64,000 nt of DNA from Phoronis australis (GCA_002633005.1 NMRA01000138.1:650684-714683); one strand, 5' to 3'; shown: positions 45,801-56,801, numbered from the stretch's first letter. The notes: generated by a model not told the origin, from the letters alone. Made by a program: numbers and translations.

Positions 45801-48800
45801 TGAAGTGGCCAAGGTTTGTGTGCGACTCTTGTTTGATATGTCATTTGTGTGCGGCTCTTGTTTGACGTCATTTGTGTGTGGCTCTTGTTTAGAAAAGGTA
45901 CCCACTCATCCAAGGCTTTACCACAAACAGGTGGCGCTTTGCACCAGTCACATGGTTTGTCGCTTTATCGCTAAGAGGAAGAGGAAGGTATATCCCGCCA
46001 GAACAAACCTGTTCTCAAAGAACCCATATAATACTCAGGTCAAGTCAAAATGTGTGGTTCATTGTTTCCTCTCGATGAATTTTCCAAAAGACCTGATTAA
46101 GGGGAATGTATGGAATTGGTGTATTTCGGGGGTTCACTCATATTGACGAGGTGCCCGCAGGTGCGTGTACCAATACATTATATAATTGCTGGTAGGCGGT
46201 ACTTTTTCAACAAGTTTTGCGGAACCTGCGCGAGGTCCAATAGGTCCCTAAACATTTCATCCCTGCTAAGTAGTAAAGGCCTACTGCACGTACTGGCCTC
46301 AACCCCAATTGGTGCACTGGCCGACTTCCTACAGAAAAATCTACCCCACAAAAAAGGTGTGAATTAGCAGAACTGGCACCAGCAATAAGGGTGCCAATCT
46401 CTCGGCAATTTTCAAGTTCACAATTTATCACACTAGGAAAATACGAGTTTTTAATGAACTCTAAAATCTAAAATCACACTAAAATACTTTAAGGAATGAA
46501 TGAATATTACGTAGTCCTGAAAAGGACTGTTGGGTTGAGTCAAGATAATGCACAAAATTCACAAAAATCGCAACAAGTCTATCAATGTTGAAGGCTAATA
46601 GTCTGCTTGTCTGATTACCCGCTATAAACAAGTGACATGACTGCTTAAAAGCAGCGCTACCTGTTAGTGAAGTGGGGTATTACACACAGCGCCACCTGGT
46701 TGCTGTAAAGCCTTGGATGAGTGGGTACCGTACCTTTTGCCTCTTGTTTGATGTCATTTGTGTGTGGCTCTTGTTTGATGTCATTTACTACTGATTGCCA
46801 TCTTAACATATTGCATATTGGTACCCGAAGTAAAGCATTTTTTCAAAATATTTTTGCTAGATATCTATGCAAGAACCTTGTTTGTAAGTGTGTAGGCGGA
46901 CTTTTTATGTATAGGTGTATATTTATAGACCTGCCTAGTGCTAATGATTCCATGTCAAAATTGCATTGTTCAAATTGGAATCTACATAAATCAAGTTAGT
47001 CACAGGTATCTGAATCGCCCATTGAAGGAAACAAACTACATTCAATCCAGTGTTTTTGCAGCACGAGATATTGTGGATCAAGGTTATCTTTTGACTACTG
47101 ATAAAGATGGGAAGGTTATTGTTGTTGTTGGAAATTATTGTTGCTAAATAACATAAAANCACAATTTATCACACTAGGAAAATACGAGTTTTTAATGAAC
47201 ACTAAAATCTAAAATCACTCTAAAATACTTTAAGGAATGAATTAGTATTACGTAGTCTTGAAAAGGCCTGTTGGGTTGAGTCAAGATAATGCACAAAATT
47301 CACAAAAATCGCAACAAGTCTATCAATGTTGAAGTCTAATAGTCTGCTTGTCTGATTACCCGCTATAAACAAGTGACATGACTGCTTAAAAGCAGCGCTA
47401 CCTGTTAGTGAAGTGGGGTATTACACACAGTGCCACCTGGTTGCTGTAAAGCCTTGGATGAGTGGGTACCGTACCTTTTGCCTCTTGTTTGTTGTCATTT
47501 GTGTGTGGCTCTTGTTTGATGTCATTTACTACTGATTGCCATCTTAACATATTGCATATTGGTACCCGAAGTAAAGCATTTTTTCAAAATATTTTTGCTA
47601 GATATCTATGCAAGAACCTTGTTTGTAAGTGTGTAGGCGGACTTTTTATGTATAGGTGTATATTTATAGACCTGCCTAGTGCTAATGATTCCATGTCAAA
47701 ATTGCATTGTTCAAATTGGAATCTACATAAATCAAGTTAGTCACAGGGATCTGAATCGCCCATTGAAGGAAACAAACTACATTCAATCCAGTGTTTTTGC
47801 AGCACGAGATATTGTGGATCAAGGTTATCTTTTGACTACTGATAAAGATGGGAAGGTTATTGTTGTTGTTGGAAATTATTGTTGCTAAATAACATAAAAT
47901 AAATAATTTAGAAATTTTCATTGAACAAGAACAGAGTTCAAGTGCTTTGTTATAATTTTAAAACCTCATCAGTGACAAATTTTTGCACCATCATACTCGG
48001 ATACGTACATTAAACATTTGGAGTCAAAATGACAACTGAAATAACTTCTTGAAAAATTCCCATTGTCTGCCACTTGGAATGATTGGACACCAAAAATTGC
48101 TTTAGTGCCTCAAATATCTAACAATATTTGTCAATACTTCAAGAAAAATTATCATCATCTTCTACTTTTACTGATATGTAGTGACACATGATGGGGTATT
48201 AATTGCTAAAAACTAACACTGCCTGAAATTATCTAACAATAGGTTACCTTCAGTTGTGCTTGGACCATGTTTGTGACAAATAGTTACTTTCATTTTGATA
48301 CATACGTATTTTTGTTTTACCAGAGGAGTTCTGGTGAGTCTGAAAGTATCCGTGAGGAAATGGACCGCAAAGAAGCTCTGATAAATGAATTAAAAAAGAA
48401 AGTGGATGAACTACAACTTGACCTTGCCCAGAAAGAACATTCCCGTGAGCAGACACAGGCCAAACTAAAGACTGCTACTGTGGACAGTACTGTAAGTGAT
48501 TGTGCAGTCTTGTGCAGTAAATTGTTTCACAAACATTTGGAGATATTGGTGTGGCCTTATTCTGGAAAGTTAGTATGATAAGTTGAACATGTCCTACTGG
48601 CTAAACACTACCTATTGCTTTAAATGAAATTTTCATTTAGTTCAGGATTTAGTGTGACAGATATCAATGAGAAACAATCGATGTTTCTTATGTTTGTGAT
48701 TATTGTGATTTTGAGGTACTGCTGATAATGTCAGGTGATGGAATTACAATTTCAGTGTTGTTACATGTTGAAAATGAGGCTTTTCTATCAAATTCTTTAA

Positions 48801-51800
48801 ATAACCTCTTTTCAAATCAGAAAATGCTAAAACCAATGCTTCTATTTTTCATGGTAAAATTGCACTGCGAAGCTTTGAAACAAGTTTTGATCTTATAAAA
48901 TGGGGCTCAGCATTAAGCCGGACATGGTCTTTTAAAAAATGAAAATTGGGAAATTTCACTGAACATTGGCATTAACCTGGACAAGTACGATAGTTGGTTA
49001 TTAAGGTCACTTTTTGAACATCTGATGGAATTCATAAGGAAACAGATACCATTGTTCTGCAAAACTGCTTGGGATTGTTTTTAAATGTTAACACTTTCCA
49101 TGTTAAAAAGGAAATTTTCACTCATCCCCTTTTTGTGCCTGAAAAGTTGCATTTTTTTCTGCGCCTGGATTTCCATCATTTGGCATAAAAATTGATATAT
49201 TCCATTCCATTTCAGCCCTCTGTTGTACCATGCGCAGAAATTTCTGCGCAGAATTCCACTGCACAGATTTCCAGTGTACCATGCAGAAATTTCTGCTTTG
49301 GAATTCTGTGCAGAAATTTCAAAGCTGGAAGTCTGCGCAGAAATTTCTGCACTGGAACTCTGCGCAGAAATTTCTGCAATGGAATATATCAATTTTTATA
49401 AAGCCAAAATGATGGAAATCCAGGCGCAGAAAAAATCTGCAATTTTTCAGTGACAAAATGGGAATGATTGGAAATTCCCTTTTTAAAATGGAAAGTGTTT
49501 GTTGAATGTGGAGCTATCAAAAATAGGATTATACATGATTTTTATGTACAATTTTTAAAGTTGCATATAAAACAAAAATGAAACGATGATTTAGAATACT
49601 GTAACACTGTTTTGGAGATTCTATCTTGAATATTTATGTTTTACAAAATTTGATCACATTATTGATCCTGTTATTTTGGTATAAAAATTAATGCATCTAA
49701 TTCTTTTTTGCTAAATTTTCCTAAAAAGCAAAGTCACCTAATTAGTGGCAGATTGGTATACAAAATTAGTCAAAAATCACATTCTGCAGAATTTCTACTT
49801 TCAGAAAATATATACTTTTGCTCGGTAAATTTCTATAGTTTTGTGTATTAATATTTGGCTAAATAGTTGTCGATATGGTCCAACATAACCATAATCAAGA
49901 ACAGTGTTCAAGGGACTGAGTGATTGTCATCACAGTGCTCAAGGGACTGAGTGATTGTCATCACAGTGCTCAAGGGACTGAGTGATTGTCATCACAGTGT
50001 TCAAGGGACTGAGTGATTGTCATCACAGTGTTCAAGGGACTGAGTGACTGTCATCACAGTTTTCAAAGTTCTCCTAATTAATGAAGATAAATGAACTTCA
50101 GTCTTGTTGTTAATGTTTCATAAATCATCACTCTTTGTATGTGTTATTTCCTGAACATGTCTAGCACGTGATACTTTCTCCTTCAGTCTAAAGTGAAAGA
50201 GCTACAAGAACAGTTGCAGACACTTCAAGTAGAGACTGCGGAGGAGAGAAGAGGTAGGTTGTTTACTGCTCTCATTTTAACAAAGGTCACAAGAAATACG
50301 CATATGTCAGATTGAATGTTGTGTAATCTGCATTTAGTGAATAATGCAATTGAAATCTTTTGCCTTGAGATGGGTGATTGAAAAGTGATGTTGTGCTATT
50401 GAAAAGTGATGTTGTGCTATTGTCTTGGAAGGATTTCTGTTGGTCATGTATTTATGGCATGATCACCTGCATTGTTTGGGAGTAGTGTCAAAGGTTTAGA
50501 TAAGATGGATATTGAGGATTTTCATAATTTTATGTATTGTGTTTACAGAGTTTGTGCCTGCGTATCTGTGTAAGGTTTTTGAATAAGAGTAAAACCAATG
50601 AGTAAGATTAATGGCGTGGCAGTGGAAGTAATCTACTGTTGATGTGATTTCAATTCAAGATTAAAGTTACTGTTCCTTGAGACATCCTGTGTCGCACAGT
50701 GGCGACACACAGTGGCGACACACAGTGGCGAGTGTTGAATGCTTTGATGTCATTCTGAATGATCACAAAAATGGAGTCAAGGAACACTTTTGTTTTGTGT
50801 GGTTATACTGAGGTTGAAATGCAGCTCATATGTACTATTTTGGCTTAATAAACAACTTCATTCTTACTTTATCTTACTTTGACCAACCAGCAGAGCAGTG
50901 TTGTACATGCTTTAAGTGTTATTGAGACTGAATATAAACAGGTTGTGAAGCGTCCAGTTTAATTAACATGGAAATAATCATTATCACTGAAAAGTACTAT
51001 CAAGCAAGAAAACTAAACCAGGCAATGAAGCATTCAGTTTAAGCCATTCATTTGCACAAAGGACAACCACCAACTCCTATTGAAGCGTGGGTGCATTTTT
51101 TTAAGAAAGCATCATTTCGTACAAAATTCCATGCATGCAAGCAAACAAAGTTGGTTTCCATTTACTGATTTTATTATGATGACGTAGTTTTAGGCCAGCA
51201 AGTTGATTAGAACAAATTACTTGCTTTTATGTCAAGGCTGTGATTGAAAAATGTGAATAATTAGGAACCGTGTGGACGTTGTAAACCATTGACTGCATTT
51301 GACCCTGCTGACCTGCAGCTTGCCGGGTCAGCAGGGTCATGCATCTAAGATACCTCATTTGTTCACTAGCCCTGTTTGTCATCAGAAACCAACCATTTAT
51401 GTCCAGGAATCTTGCCCTGGCCTTCTCAACATAATAGTGACTCAAGCAAAGCTTAATATGTGTTAAATGAAAAAAATAATTACAAATGGTCTGATACATC
51501 AGTTGTACCAGACATGTGCAGGTTGCTCAGGTGGGCTCCTTGCACTGATCACCTGGAACCATTTTAATGCTTTATCAATCACAGTTAGAACTGAGCTGAG
51601 ATGTTAGAGACCTGACTCAATTGTCTAGCAGTGTACCCCAGTTGGACTCACACCCACGAATTTAAGCAAATGAAGTGGACACTTGCCCATCTTTGTCACT
51701 GCCTCCTCAAGCTAAGCTAATGTGTTAGTTGTAGGAGTCAGTTTTCACACAAAAAATTGTACAAAAAGGAATAGCTGCTGAGATCGCTTGACAAAACTTT

Positions 51801-54800
51801 TCCATTGTCTCTCAACTTCCTTTTATTGGATTTTGTAATTTTTTGTCATCCCTTTATGTCATGATTATTAATTCACATGATATTGATTGTGTGACAAGGA
51901 ATGTTTGACACGTGTCCTGAACTCCTTGTTTGTCTGTACATTACCTGCCTACGTTATTTACTTTTAACTGATTGAGGTCTGTTGAATATCTGTTGACACA
52001 CAATTAACCGTGTCTAACCGTGTCACAGCGATGAATGAAGTTGTATGTACACATCTATTGAATTGCTCTAAGCCTAGCCATAAACAATCATCTCTCATCA
52101 CCATCATCAATACTTTTGTAAAACACAGTCATCTGTGATTAGATCTCAACAAGTCTGCATATTTACAAGGCCATGTTGTTTAATGAAGGGTATGTTTTAT
52201 TCAGTTAATGCAGTTTTTCTTTCAGTCTACAGTTAACATAGGGCTTAATATATGAAATTAGCATTAAATTTTGATCCTGTTAATGTTTCCATTTTGTAAT
52301 TTGTTGACATCAAGAACTATTTTGACTGTGATTTTATTGTGGATGCTTTGAGTTTAGTGAGGTAATGAAGCTGTCAATGTTAACATGTCTGTTTTTGTCG
52401 TATGTTTCAACATTGGGAAATTCTATTATAGATTACTTGTTTAGTTTCGTTATTTTTGTGACAAGCAATGGGTTTGTGAGCAACACAGGGATACTTGATA
52501 AATTGTTAAATTTTCATGGTTTCCATTAGTTAGACCCAAGTGAAATCAAATCTTGCTTTGTGCTTTGACAGTATAATGTACTTTTTCACGATAATTCATT
52601 ACCCTTCCTCATGGTGCTCTGGTACATTTAAAAAGAACAATGGCCTTTTCCAAGACACTGACTTAAGTCATTATTTGATTTAAGTCTAAGATTTGTATCA
52701 ACTTCCAAACTTTGAAACTTCCACATCCAATAAGATAGTCAAAATTAAGACAAAACTTCAGTAAAAAAAATAAGTCTAAGTTTTAAGATCTTAAAAGGTC
52801 TCTTTCTGGAAGACTTGAAATAAATTTAAGTTTATCTTTAAATTTGCTGAAATTTAAGGATTGTCTTAGCTTTTTCTTGAAACGGGTCCCAGACCGCTAA
52901 GTAAGTACCAGACATTATTACTGTCATTATCTTTGAACTAAAATAAAGAGCATAAAAATTTTACACTGTTCAAGAGTATATCTCAAGGTTGTTAAACATG
53001 ATTCTAGGATGTATTTGATATTGCCATGGAGCACTAGTATCATATACAGACTGCACTGAAATATCTGCATTTATTTGATGATCACGCATCTTGTGCTACC
53101 CAACGTTAACACTTTTAGTGTATACTGCTAACTACAGAGATCAAAACAAACAGATGATGGAATAATCAAATAAAAATTTCAGTTACTTGAGGAAAATAAG
53201 TTATACTATGTATGTTATTATGTGTACTTGTGTTATTCAGTCGAGTCTCCGCCATTGCAGGAAGGTATAGTATTCAGCATGTCAGTCTCTTCAGCAGCGA
53301 GTGATTGAAATACTGCAGGGACTCTGTAACTAGCAGTCGCCATCTTGACAATTCACATCCATGTCTGACCAATTCAGTCAACGATTTTTGATGTCACTAC
53401 CAAATCTTGGGTGTGTGGTTATATAACTAATGAGCCAAGGAAGTCACAAGAAGGACTTTGGTACTGAAGAAAAACAAACAAAAAACACTGCTCTCCCATT
53501 CACTAGCTCTAGACTCTGTTTTTTGACACACAACCTTATACTAGGATATATTTTTTACCAAAAGACTTGGCTGCAAAGTCCAAATTTGGTTGAGAAAATC
53601 AAAAAGTAAAATGTAATTTTTGAACAAGCCAACAAAACCATTGTGGCCTGCCAATACTACCAGTAAATGAGTGGAGTACACCCAAAACAGAATAAACGTT
53701 TGGTTATTAATCACAGACTTGGTAGAAAGTACAAAACTGTCACCTTTCTATTTTTCAAATCCTGGTTTAACCTTGCTGAAAATATTGGAAACTTTACCAA
53801 TTGTTGTTTTTTGACATTTACACAGTACCAAGCTCATTAACAATTGAATAAAATTTCTTGACTTAATTTTTATTGAGAAATTTTGATAAAATGAAAGTTA
53901 CACTTGGCTGCCCTATTATATGCTGGACGCTTGTACCTATTACCATATTTTTATGAAGATGCGCTGTTTTGCGAAGCCTTTAATCAACCTCAGAAATATT
54001 CCTAGTTAGTTCTTATTTGCATAGAAATATGTTATGTTTCTGTGGTTCTTTTGAAGAATGAAATATTGCATACTCATTGGTATATCAAAAAACCTCAAGA
54101 TGGCGCTGCATTGTGTAGAGCCTCTGGTGTAGCTTGCGTGCTCAACTCTGTTTTAGAGAAGGATGGCATGTTTGCTTCAGTGCTGATGACTCTGTATAGT
54201 GTGGTGTACTAGACACCAGGAGGTCCGCTGCATGAGTGATTGTTTTTGTGGAGAAAGGTGTGTGCTGTTCTTGTCTGAATTTGATATTATCTTTCTTGGC
54301 ATGCATGTTATCTTGCAAGTGCTCATGGAAGACTTCATTGAAACTCTATACAAAGATTCACTTATAGTGGAAAATCTCCCATTTGGGACAAAAACATGTT
54401 TCTGAGGTGTACAGCACTACTGCAATTTTCACCAAATGTTGTTTAGATTCAGGATAATGGAGAAAAATTTAATATCTATTTTTACTATTTTTACTTAGAA
54501 TTTTGATTTATATAGTCTCTCTTCTCAGCCACATCCTAAATTGGATTGTTTGCACTAATTGCTTGTATAAACGTACGTGACATTTGAATAGTTGATGCTA
54601 ATAAAATAAAAATGTTCATGAAGACTTTTGTGATTTATTTCAGATGTGCGTGTTATGATGGTAAATGCACCTCGTTCACCTATCAATTATACATTTATTC
54701 TTAGAGTTTGAAATCATTTTAATTGTGTTCTATTTTGTTGATGCTTGAAGCTCTCCTACTTCAGCCTGTCTGAGTTACAATGATTGCAAACATGTAATCA

Positions 54801-55157
54801 CTTAATATGTAACCTTGTGATTAGTATTGGTTTGAAGTTTTTGCTTTTTGGAATTTAGTTGTGTGGCAGTACTTTGCTGAGTGGTTTGTGTATGTTTTAT
54901 GCGATTCGTGCTAGATTTGTTTGTAGATAATCATTCCTATTTATAATTATCTTTGATGATAGTGTCGTACAAGTCATCTACTTAAATCTATTGCGAATGT
55001 GATGCAGTGCGATGAATACGCATCTTATGTTTTTAATTCATTTTTTGCAGAGTTTCAACGTTTCCATGACAGCCAGATTGAGGTAATGCATAGCCAGCAA
55101 CGAGAAGAAATTGATCGACTGAAGAAAGAACATGAAGATCAGCTGAAGAAAATTATG
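33637..55157 (+). CDS. Coiled-coil protein gene, 5' part (10 exons traced, 3' end not found)
   Basis: Ten plus-strand exons join with consistent phases into a frame of about 330 residues that starts MDYVGSISVLDRGDGPAQAI. From the fourth exon on, the product becomes rich in Glu, Lys, Gln and Leu with heptad-like spacing (LEKALQQAKEDITSLTEKLM; REEMDRKEALINELKKKVDE; VKELQEQLQTLQVETAEERR; REEIDRLKKEHEDQLKKIM), so it is mostly coiled coil. There is no signal peptide or membrane segment. The first readable exon begins with 53 bases of 5' UTR behind an acceptor, so at least one non-coding exon lies upstream. The main ATG (33690) has A at -3 and G at +4. I do not recognise the family; a cytoskeletal, centrosomal or ciliary coiled-coil protein is only a guess. 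The last exon traced ends in an open phase-0 junction, so the gene continues, perhaps past 64000. Confidence 0.85.
33659..33679 (+). promoter_or_regulatory. Upstream mini-ORF in the 5' UTR
   Basis: ATGACATACAATCTTATCTAG, a six-codon frame closed ten bases before the main ATG. It has C at -3 (ACCATG context is A-C-C, -3 is A), so it is likely to be recognised by scanning ribosomes and could damp translation. Inference from sequence only. Confidence 0.5.
33946..34015. repeat. 34-bp tandem duplication
   Basis: Two copies of TGTCACAAAGTGRTATGGTY followed by ACAGCTGACCAGCAG, in the intron after the first coding exon. Confidence 0.85.
34760..34837 (+). CDS. Coiled-coil gene exon 2 (of those traced)
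   Basis: 78 nt, acceptor TGATTTTCAG, donor GATCTG|GTAAGT, phase 0 both ends. Encodes IYGNFEMTEQMFQQGNVGRM then EYFDDL. Confidence 0.85.
36122..36166 (+). CDS. Coiled-coil gene exon 3
   Basis: 45 nt, acceptor TTTACTTTTCAG, donor AAAAAG|GTAAGC, phase 0. Encodes SELEELLRDSIKKKK, an acidic-to-basic helix-like segment. Confidence 0.82.
36308..37303. mobile_element. Candidate element bounded by ACTTGGCGAAAT repeats
   Basis: The left edge is a perfect hairpin, ACTTGGCGAAAT-AA-ATTTCGCCAAGT (36308-36333). The right edge repeats ATTTCGCCAAGT (about 37292-37303). The inside (about 960 bases) is non-coding and differs in texture from the surrounding intron, with phrases such as AAGATGGCGGACATGGTGGC. 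No target duplication is clear. Intronic in the coiled-coil gene. Confidence 0.45.
37414..38905. mobile_element. TA-flanked inverted-repeat element with GGGCGGTTAA word arrays
   Basis: The left end starts CCGTAAACGTTCGGGTTAAC, and the right end is its exact inverse complement over at least 25 bases. TA lies on both sides (37412-37413, 38906-38907), the duplication expected of Tc1/mariner-type insertion. Inside both ends are arrays of TGGGCGGTTAA and TGGGCGCTTAA (37438-37585; 38720-38895). The central part is lost in a 514-N gap (37932-38445); readable flanks of the gap show no coding. Intronic in the coiled-coil gene. Superfamily is tentative because a 2-bp duplication can arise by chance. 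Confidence 0.78.
37932..38445. other. Assembly gap, 514 N
   Basis: Run of N inside the TA-flanked element. Open frames crossing it are artefacts. Confidence 1.
39699..39782 (+). CDS. Coiled-coil gene exon 4
   Basis: 84 nt, acceptor TTTGTTACAG, donor AATGAT|GTAAGC, phase 0. Encodes YQHQITIFIVGYENVCGQKL then KLLQQVND. The first half is less helical than the rest of the protein, so a small folded region is possible. Confidence 0.78.
41086..41288 (+). CDS. Coiled-coil gene exon 5
   Basis: 203 nt, acceptor ATAATTCCAG, donor AACAA|GTAAGA, phase 0 in and 2 out. Encodes FFMDTTNKFDDETINPKPQS, then a helical stretch LTTANELTNKLEEINKEMVD. Confidence 0.88.
43655..43712. repeat. TTG trinucleotide microsatellite
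   Basis: TTGTTGTTG runs with single interruptions, intronic in the coiled-coil gene. Confidence 0.9.
44356..44441 (+). CDS. Coiled-coil gene exon 6
   Basis: 86 nt, acceptor GTTGATAG|GGGC, donor CAACAAG|GTAACA, phase 2 in and 1 out. Encodes GRKKLEKALQQAKEDITSLT then EKLMQAQQ, a clear heptad pattern. Confidence 0.86.
45713..45813 (+). CDS. Coiled-coil gene exon 7
   Basis: 101 nt, acceptor TTTATCTAG|ACTT, donor GCCAAG|GTTTGT (weaker than the others), phase 1 in and 0 out. Encodes DLEDREEKMQHMFKQVEIKN then MEIQKYKTAAEVAK. The donor sits at the start of a short tandem array. Confidence 0.83.
45814..45891. repeat. 27-30-bp tandem array at a splice donor, interrupted by a transposon
   Basis: About three copies of TTTGTGTGYGGCTCTTGTTT plus GAYGTCA begin right at the donor of exon 7. 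The array stops at 45891 and continues at 46735-46790 on the far side of the element 45902-46724. Confidence 0.8.
45902..46724. mobile_element. GTAC-flanked inverted-repeat element
   Basis: The left end CCACTCATCCAAGGCTTTAC and the right end, its exact inverse complement (GTAAAGCCTTGGATGAGTGG), continue with AGGTGGCGC / GCGCCACCT a few bases further in. GTAC lies on both sides (45898-45901, 46725-46728), but GTAC is its own inverse complement, so a 4-bp duplication cannot be told from a longer arm. About 823 bp with no transposase. It interrupts the tandem array behind exon 7. Its right end is included in the 741-bp duplication downstream, so that end appears twice. Confidence 0.78.
46419..47158. 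repeat. 741-bp direct duplication, copy 1
   Basis: Copy 1 (46419-47158) and copy 2 (47160-47899) are offset by 741 bases and nearly identical, with about ten scattered differences. A single N (47159) is exactly at the junction. Paired open frames in the two copies (46721 and 47462) are the same sequence and carry no recognisable domain. Confidence 0.95.
47160..47899. repeat. 741-bp direct duplication, copy 2
   Basis: See copy 1. Sequence beyond 47899 continues uniquely (ATAAATAATTTAG), whereas copy 1 stops at the N, which suggests overlapping contig ends rather than a real tandem repeat. Confidence 0.95.
48324..48491 (+). CDS. Coiled-coil gene exon 8
   Basis: 168 nt, acceptor TTTTACCAG, donor AGTACT|GTAAGT, phase 0 both ends. 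Encodes RSSGESESIREEMDRKEALI, then NELKKKVDELQLDLAQKEHS and REQTQAKLKTATVDST, strongly charged coiled coil. Confidence 0.9.
49090..49499. mobile_element. Foldback element with an array of GCAGAAATTTCTGC palindromes
   Basis: Inverted arms of about 115 bases (49090-49205 and 49378-49499, roughly 85% alike by eye), both starting AACACTTTCCATNTTAAAAA when read inwards. Between them are about five units of roughly 30 bases, each with the perfect palindrome GCAGAAATTTCTGC or a close variant, joined by GGAAYTC-like linkers. TGTT lies on both sides (49086-49089, 49500-49503). Short open frames rich in repeated RNFC and EISA words come only from the array. 410 bp, non-autonomous, intronic. Confidence 0.82.
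49550..49830. repeat. Dispersed repeat, copy 2
   Basis: Counterpart of 30535-30805: TTCTTTTTTGCTAAATTTT, AGTGGCAGATTG and AGTCAAAAAT in the same order. Unknown family. Confidence 0.7.
49905..50062. repeat. 31-bp minisatellite, five copies
   Basis: Unit CAGTGYTCAAGGGACTGAGT followed by GATTGTCATCA repeated five times with one or two changes. Intronic in the coiled-coil gene. Confidence 0.95.
50187..50253 (+). CDS. Coiled-coil gene exon 9
   Basis: 67 nt, acceptor TTCTCCTTCAG, donor AGAAGAG|GTAGGT, phase 0 in and 1 out. Encodes SKVKELQEQLQTLQVETAEE then RR, a regular leucine heptad. Confidence 0.87.
50695..50735. repeat. 14-bp tandem repeat, three copies
   Basis: CACAGTGGCGACAC repeated, intronic. 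Confidence 0.85.
52635..52895. repeat. Candidate short element related to 9850-10192
   Basis: TTTAAGTCTAAG and AAGTCTAAGTTTTAAG words between TTTTCCAAGACACTGACTTA and CTTGAAACGGGTCCC. The GTTTCA(A/T)-type end and the ACTTAAGT words resemble the element at 9850-10192. No defined ends. Confidence 0.3.
55051..55157 (+). CDS. Coiled-coil gene exon 10
   Basis: 107 nt, acceptor TTTTTTGCAG|AGTT, donor ATTATG|GTCAGT, phase 1 in and 0 out. Encodes EFQRFHDSQIEVMHSQQREE then IDRLKKEHEDQLKKIM, coiled coil. Confidence 0.88.
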
Positions 55158-56801
55158 GTCAGTTAACGAATTTTTAATAAGAAGCATGAACATTAGTTGT
55201 CCACTCTCTTTTGTTTCCCGATCCTGAAATTTATAGATTGACATGTATGATTTGAATCAGTAGATATGTTGTTGTTTCCTTAGTGATAACCCTGTTCTGT
55301 GATTTGAGAACCTTGTGATAAGTATGCGTTGTGTTATTTAGTTTGCAGGACGGTACTCTTCTTCAGCTCCACACGAACTGGATGCCTGTGGGAGTCGCTT
55401 TGTCATTGTTGACCCTCTGCTGTCTTTTACTTTTCCATTTAAAGCAGATATGTCTGTTAGTAATGATATGGTGTTTCCATGTTATCTTGTAGCTCATCAT
55501 GTCAGTTGTAGGTGTATTAATTTTGTTTGAAGGAATTGGATGGTGTTGAGCATTTGCACAATTCATACAAGGTTCATTTATAGGTGACTGCTGAGAACCA
55601 TTTGATGCCTGTTATTCAGTGGAGAAAAGTCTTTTTGTCAAAATGCAGGCACGTTAAATGTGTGTGTCTGTGGTATGGCACAAAACTGTCTTTGTTCTGA
55701 AATACCCTTTATTCAGTTTCTTGTTAAGCAGGGTGCTCACGGAATTTTAAAACAAAATGTAGCCAAGCAGTTTTTTTGTTAAAAACTTGTTGCAAATGGT
55801 TCATGTTTCATTGCTTTGTAGTTAATTTTTGTTGTTTGTGTTATTACTCTTGAATGTATGGAGTGTGATTCCAATGATAAAAAACATGATAGATTTAAGG
55901 TATTTGGCAGGACTGCTTGTCGTAGTTTGCCATTTTTGGTGTTAGTATTTGATATCGTTTTGTTGGACCATTTGGGATATAAAGTTTATGCTCTTTAGAA
56001 TATAGTAAAAAGGCAAAGGGTGAATGGTTGAGCTGTTCAAGACATTATTTCTAGTTTGGTGCTTGTCCAACAGGGTGAGAAGTGTAACATTAACTCATCA
56101 ACGCAACAGATGGATTAGGTGGTTTTTAGAATTTTTTTCTGGGTGAGCTTGGTTTTCTTATAAAGTAGAAAGTTTATTACAGTTCACTTTGCTACAACTG
56201 AAGCTTTGATTTTAACTGTGCTTAACAGCAAATTTAAGTGTCAGTGCTCCCATCAGATTTGGAGTTATAGTTCAGCATTTATCGCAAGGGGGCACTAATA
56301 TAACATTTGGTCATGTGGCCTTGCTGTTTTTGTCAGTGCTTACTATCACAAATGGCAAGAACCTCTCCCTCTCCCCAGATGGAAACTAGAACATCAACTT
56401 CACAAGCCAGCCTGTGATTGCCACGTTAGATGATGACGATGTACAAGAAAATGACATATTAAAAAACTTGACTCTTGAGCAAGCTAACAACCGGTCCAAA
56501 CAAAGGCGGTATGGCATGACAAGAACTCGTTTTGCGTACACTTCATGTACAGTGAAACCAGAGAATACGTGGATAAATTGAAACAGAATACTTATACCAC
56601 CAAAATAATTATAATTGTTGATACAAATTAATAACAAAGCAGGAATTAACAAAAAAGCAGGAAGCAACCCCTGCCAATGACTCCGATGTCATCAAAGTCC
56701 AGTGTTCCCATTGTAGCGAAGCATTGGCGCTTCACTGTTAAATCCACCTCTTACTTCAGAGTTAACTTGCATTGTTAACTTCGATTCAAGACTGATGTTA
56801 A

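Noticed and set aside
46721-47740. Pair of identical 92-codon frames
   Set aside because: They fall in the 741-bp duplication and include transposon end sequence; no coding character.
49081-49453. Several overlapping short frames rich in EISA / RNFC repeats
   Set aside because: By-products of the palindrome array in the foldback element.
56386-56667. 93-codon minus-strand frame with hydrophobic start
   Set aside because: No acceptor/donor context or homology; AT-rich DNA readily gives hydrophobic frames.
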